A stretch of DNA of 64,000 nt, from the NCBI GenBank assembly GCA_938029725.1, contig CALHGE010000005.1, positions 182,334-246,333 on the forward strand, given 5' to 3'. This document shows, in pieces, positions 62,846-64,000 of the stretch. How positions within the stretch are numbered: the first letter of the stretch is position 1; the number at the start of each line of letters is the position of its first letter. The notes under the pieces were generated by a model. The model did not search any database. It saw only the letters and a program-made list of their open reading frames with translations, and was not told the origin of the DNA. Made by a program: the position numbers and the translations under genes. The DNA comes from an uncultured Flavobacteriaceae bacterium (GTDB taxonomy: Bacteria; Bacteroidota; Bacteroidia; Flavobacteriales; Flavobacteriaceae).

Positions 62846-64000
62846 TTATTTCTCGTTAATGATTTGACCATTCTCCATGGTGATGATTCTTGAGCATTTA
62901 TCGGCCCATCTTAAGTTTGCACTAATCACTAATAAGGCCCAGCCATTTGATGGATCACTTAAAAAATTCATTATCCTGTTTGCTTCTTCCTCCTTAAACT
63001 GATCTAAAGGATCTTTCAAAATCAATAACCTAGGCTTTCTTATAACACTGCGAGCTAAAACGATTTTCTTGGAAACTGTTGACGGAATCTGTTTTCCTTC
63101 AGGATAGAGCATGGTTTGCAATCCATCGGGTTGTTCTTTAACAAATTGCGTGAGTCCCAATTTTTCTAAAACCCAGTATATTCGTTCTTGCGGAATAGCC
63201 TTGTCACCAAAGGTGATATTCTCCAAAATAGTACCTTCAAAAGGAGACTCCTCGGGTAAGGACTGACCGATATGCGCCCGATAGTAATTCAAGTTCATTG
63301 ATTTCAATGAAACATTATTTATAAATATGCCCCCAGAATCAGGCTCTATAATTCCGGCAATAATTCTCAATAAAGTCGATTTTCCAGAACCACTTACACC
63401 GTTGAGAAGAATAGCACAAGTGGGGCTAATCGATAAACTCAATTTGTCGATTATTTTCTTTTCTCGATCGGGTACATTGTAAGAAACTTGATTTAATTCA
63501 ATAGTAAAACCTTCGTTCTCTGCAAAAGGTTTTTCTCCATCTTGCGGCTCCAATTCTTTATCCACAACTTGCCCCAACTTTTCTAAAGAAGTCAACAAAT
63601 CATAGAAAGTTTCGAGTCCGGTTATAAGTTTTTCGACAGAGCTAATTACCAAAAGAATAATAATTTCTGCGGCAACAAACTGCCCGATATTCATCTCTTG
63701 ATTCAGCACTAAAAGCCCTCCAATAAGCAACAAACCTGCGGTAACCAAAACCTTGAAACCGATCATTTGTATAAATTGAAGTACTAAAATTCTAAAGTGG
63801 CTTTCTCGTGCTTCGAGATACTTAGCTACCAATTCATCATTCTTATCAAGTGCATGCGAAGTTTTTCCTGACAACTTAAAACTAACAATTGATCGTGCAA
63901 CTTCTTGCAACCAATGGGCCACTTTATACTTGTTCTTAGATTCAGCAAGACTTGTATCTAATCCTTTTTGTGCCGTAAACTTGAATACCACATATATCAA
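62846..64000 (-). CDS. ABC exporter with degenerate ATPase domain, N-terminus beyond right edge
   Basis: 384 residues visible; the 5' part lies outside the window. Residues 1-135 carry the last helices of an ABC exporter membrane domain. In the ATPase domain (about 165-384) Walker A GVSGSGKST (201-209) and the Q-loop Gln246 remain, but the signature LSGGQ is replaced by IPSTVS (305-310), Walker B reads LLILKD (325-330) with Lys instead of Asp and Asp instead of Glu, and the H-loop reads ISANLRW with no His (359-365). It probably binds ATP without normal hydrolysis. It heads the HlyD-TolC-YitT operon. A hydrolysing partner could be outside the window. Confidence 0.85.
   Translation of the reverse strand: MIYVVFKFTAQKGLDTSLAESKNKYKVAHWLQEVARSIVSFKLSGKTSHALDKNDELVAKYLEARESHFRILVLQFIQMIGFKVLVTAGLLLIGGLLVLNQEMNIGQFVAAEIIILLVISSVEKLITGLETFYDLLTSLEKLGQVVDKELEPQDGEKPFAENEGFTIELNQVSYNVPDREKKIIDKLSLSISPTCAILLNGVSGSGKSTLLRIIAGIIEPDSGGIFINNVSLKSMNLNYYRAHIGQSLPEESPFEGTILENITFGDKAIPQERIYWVLEKLGLTQFVKEQPDGLQTMLYPEGKQIPSTVSKKIVLARSVIRKPRLLILKDPLDQFKEEEANRIMNFLSDPSNGWALLVISANLRWADKCSRIITMENGQIINEK

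Noticed and set aside
1..64000. tRNA or rRNA genes, CRISPR arrays, insertion sequences, prophage
   Set aside because: All gaps between genes are short and were read through; no cloverleaf, regular spaced repeats, transposase or phage genes were seen. A covariance-model search would be needed to exclude small RNAs.

Overview
The window is a stretch of chromosome from a member of the Bacteroidetes, most likely a marine Flavobacteriaceae. The reasons are: AT-rich DNA; type IX secretion (T9SS) sorting domains; candidate promoters of the TAnnTTTG type; families typical of the phylum (DUF4271, DUF4296, DUF3098, Mrp without CxxC, dihydroorotase with a DDQVHFR motif, GAFTDA-like sigma-54 activators); and a local order ftsX - DUF3098 - uppP - truB that I recall from flavobacteria. 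I could not identify the species. No rRNA, tRNA, CRISPR array, insertion sequence or prophage was seen.

Layout. 1-9009: a lipoprotein Ntn-hydrolase of the penicillin acylase family (cut by the left edge), an ABC exporter, a decayed Ig-like surface-protein tail, an iron-sulfur/ferredoxin module (2Fe-2S ferredoxin, ferredoxin-NADP reductase, NifU domain, Mrp), and a lipoprotein amidase. 9022-28464: a large tripartite efflux locus with TolC, HlyD-type adaptor, two LolD/MacB-like ATPases and five tandem ~800-residue FtsX-type permeases, next to a divergent sigma-54-type response regulator and an NtrY-like histidine kinase. 28475-34243: an alkyltransferase-like protein, LysE transporter, trmB, a PhoR/PhoB-like pair, two tiny proteins that are little more than a T9SS sorting domain, and a LuxE-like protein. 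34246-47359: housekeeping genes (tyrS, pyrC, polyprenol-mannose synthase, GT39 glycosyltransferase, hemD, pckA, saccharopine dehydrogenase, an Lrp regulator, a zinc peptidase). 47482-57651: alanine dehydrogenase, leuS, a large T9SS type B surface protein, ftsX, uppP, truB and a TonB-like protein. 57628-64000: a thioredoxin-like protein, two small unknown genes, and a second tripartite secretion operon (ABC protein, HlyD, TolC, then YitT) cut by the right edge.

The most interesting system is the efflux locus. The same palindrome, TGTAAAA-N3-TTTTACA, occurs exactly twice as far as I could see by eye: upstream of tolC (25579-25595) and in the gap that splits the permease array (12239-12257). In both places a TGGCAY element resembling a sigma-54 -24 box lies about 74 bases from the palindrome centre, on the same strand. 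This suggests two sister operons controlled by the adjacent response regulator: tolC-adaptor-ATPase-four permeases, and one permease plus its own ATPase. One outer channel and one adaptor would then serve five alternative permeases. A second point of interest is the right-edge ABC protein, which keeps Walker A but has lost the signature, Walker B and H-loop residues.
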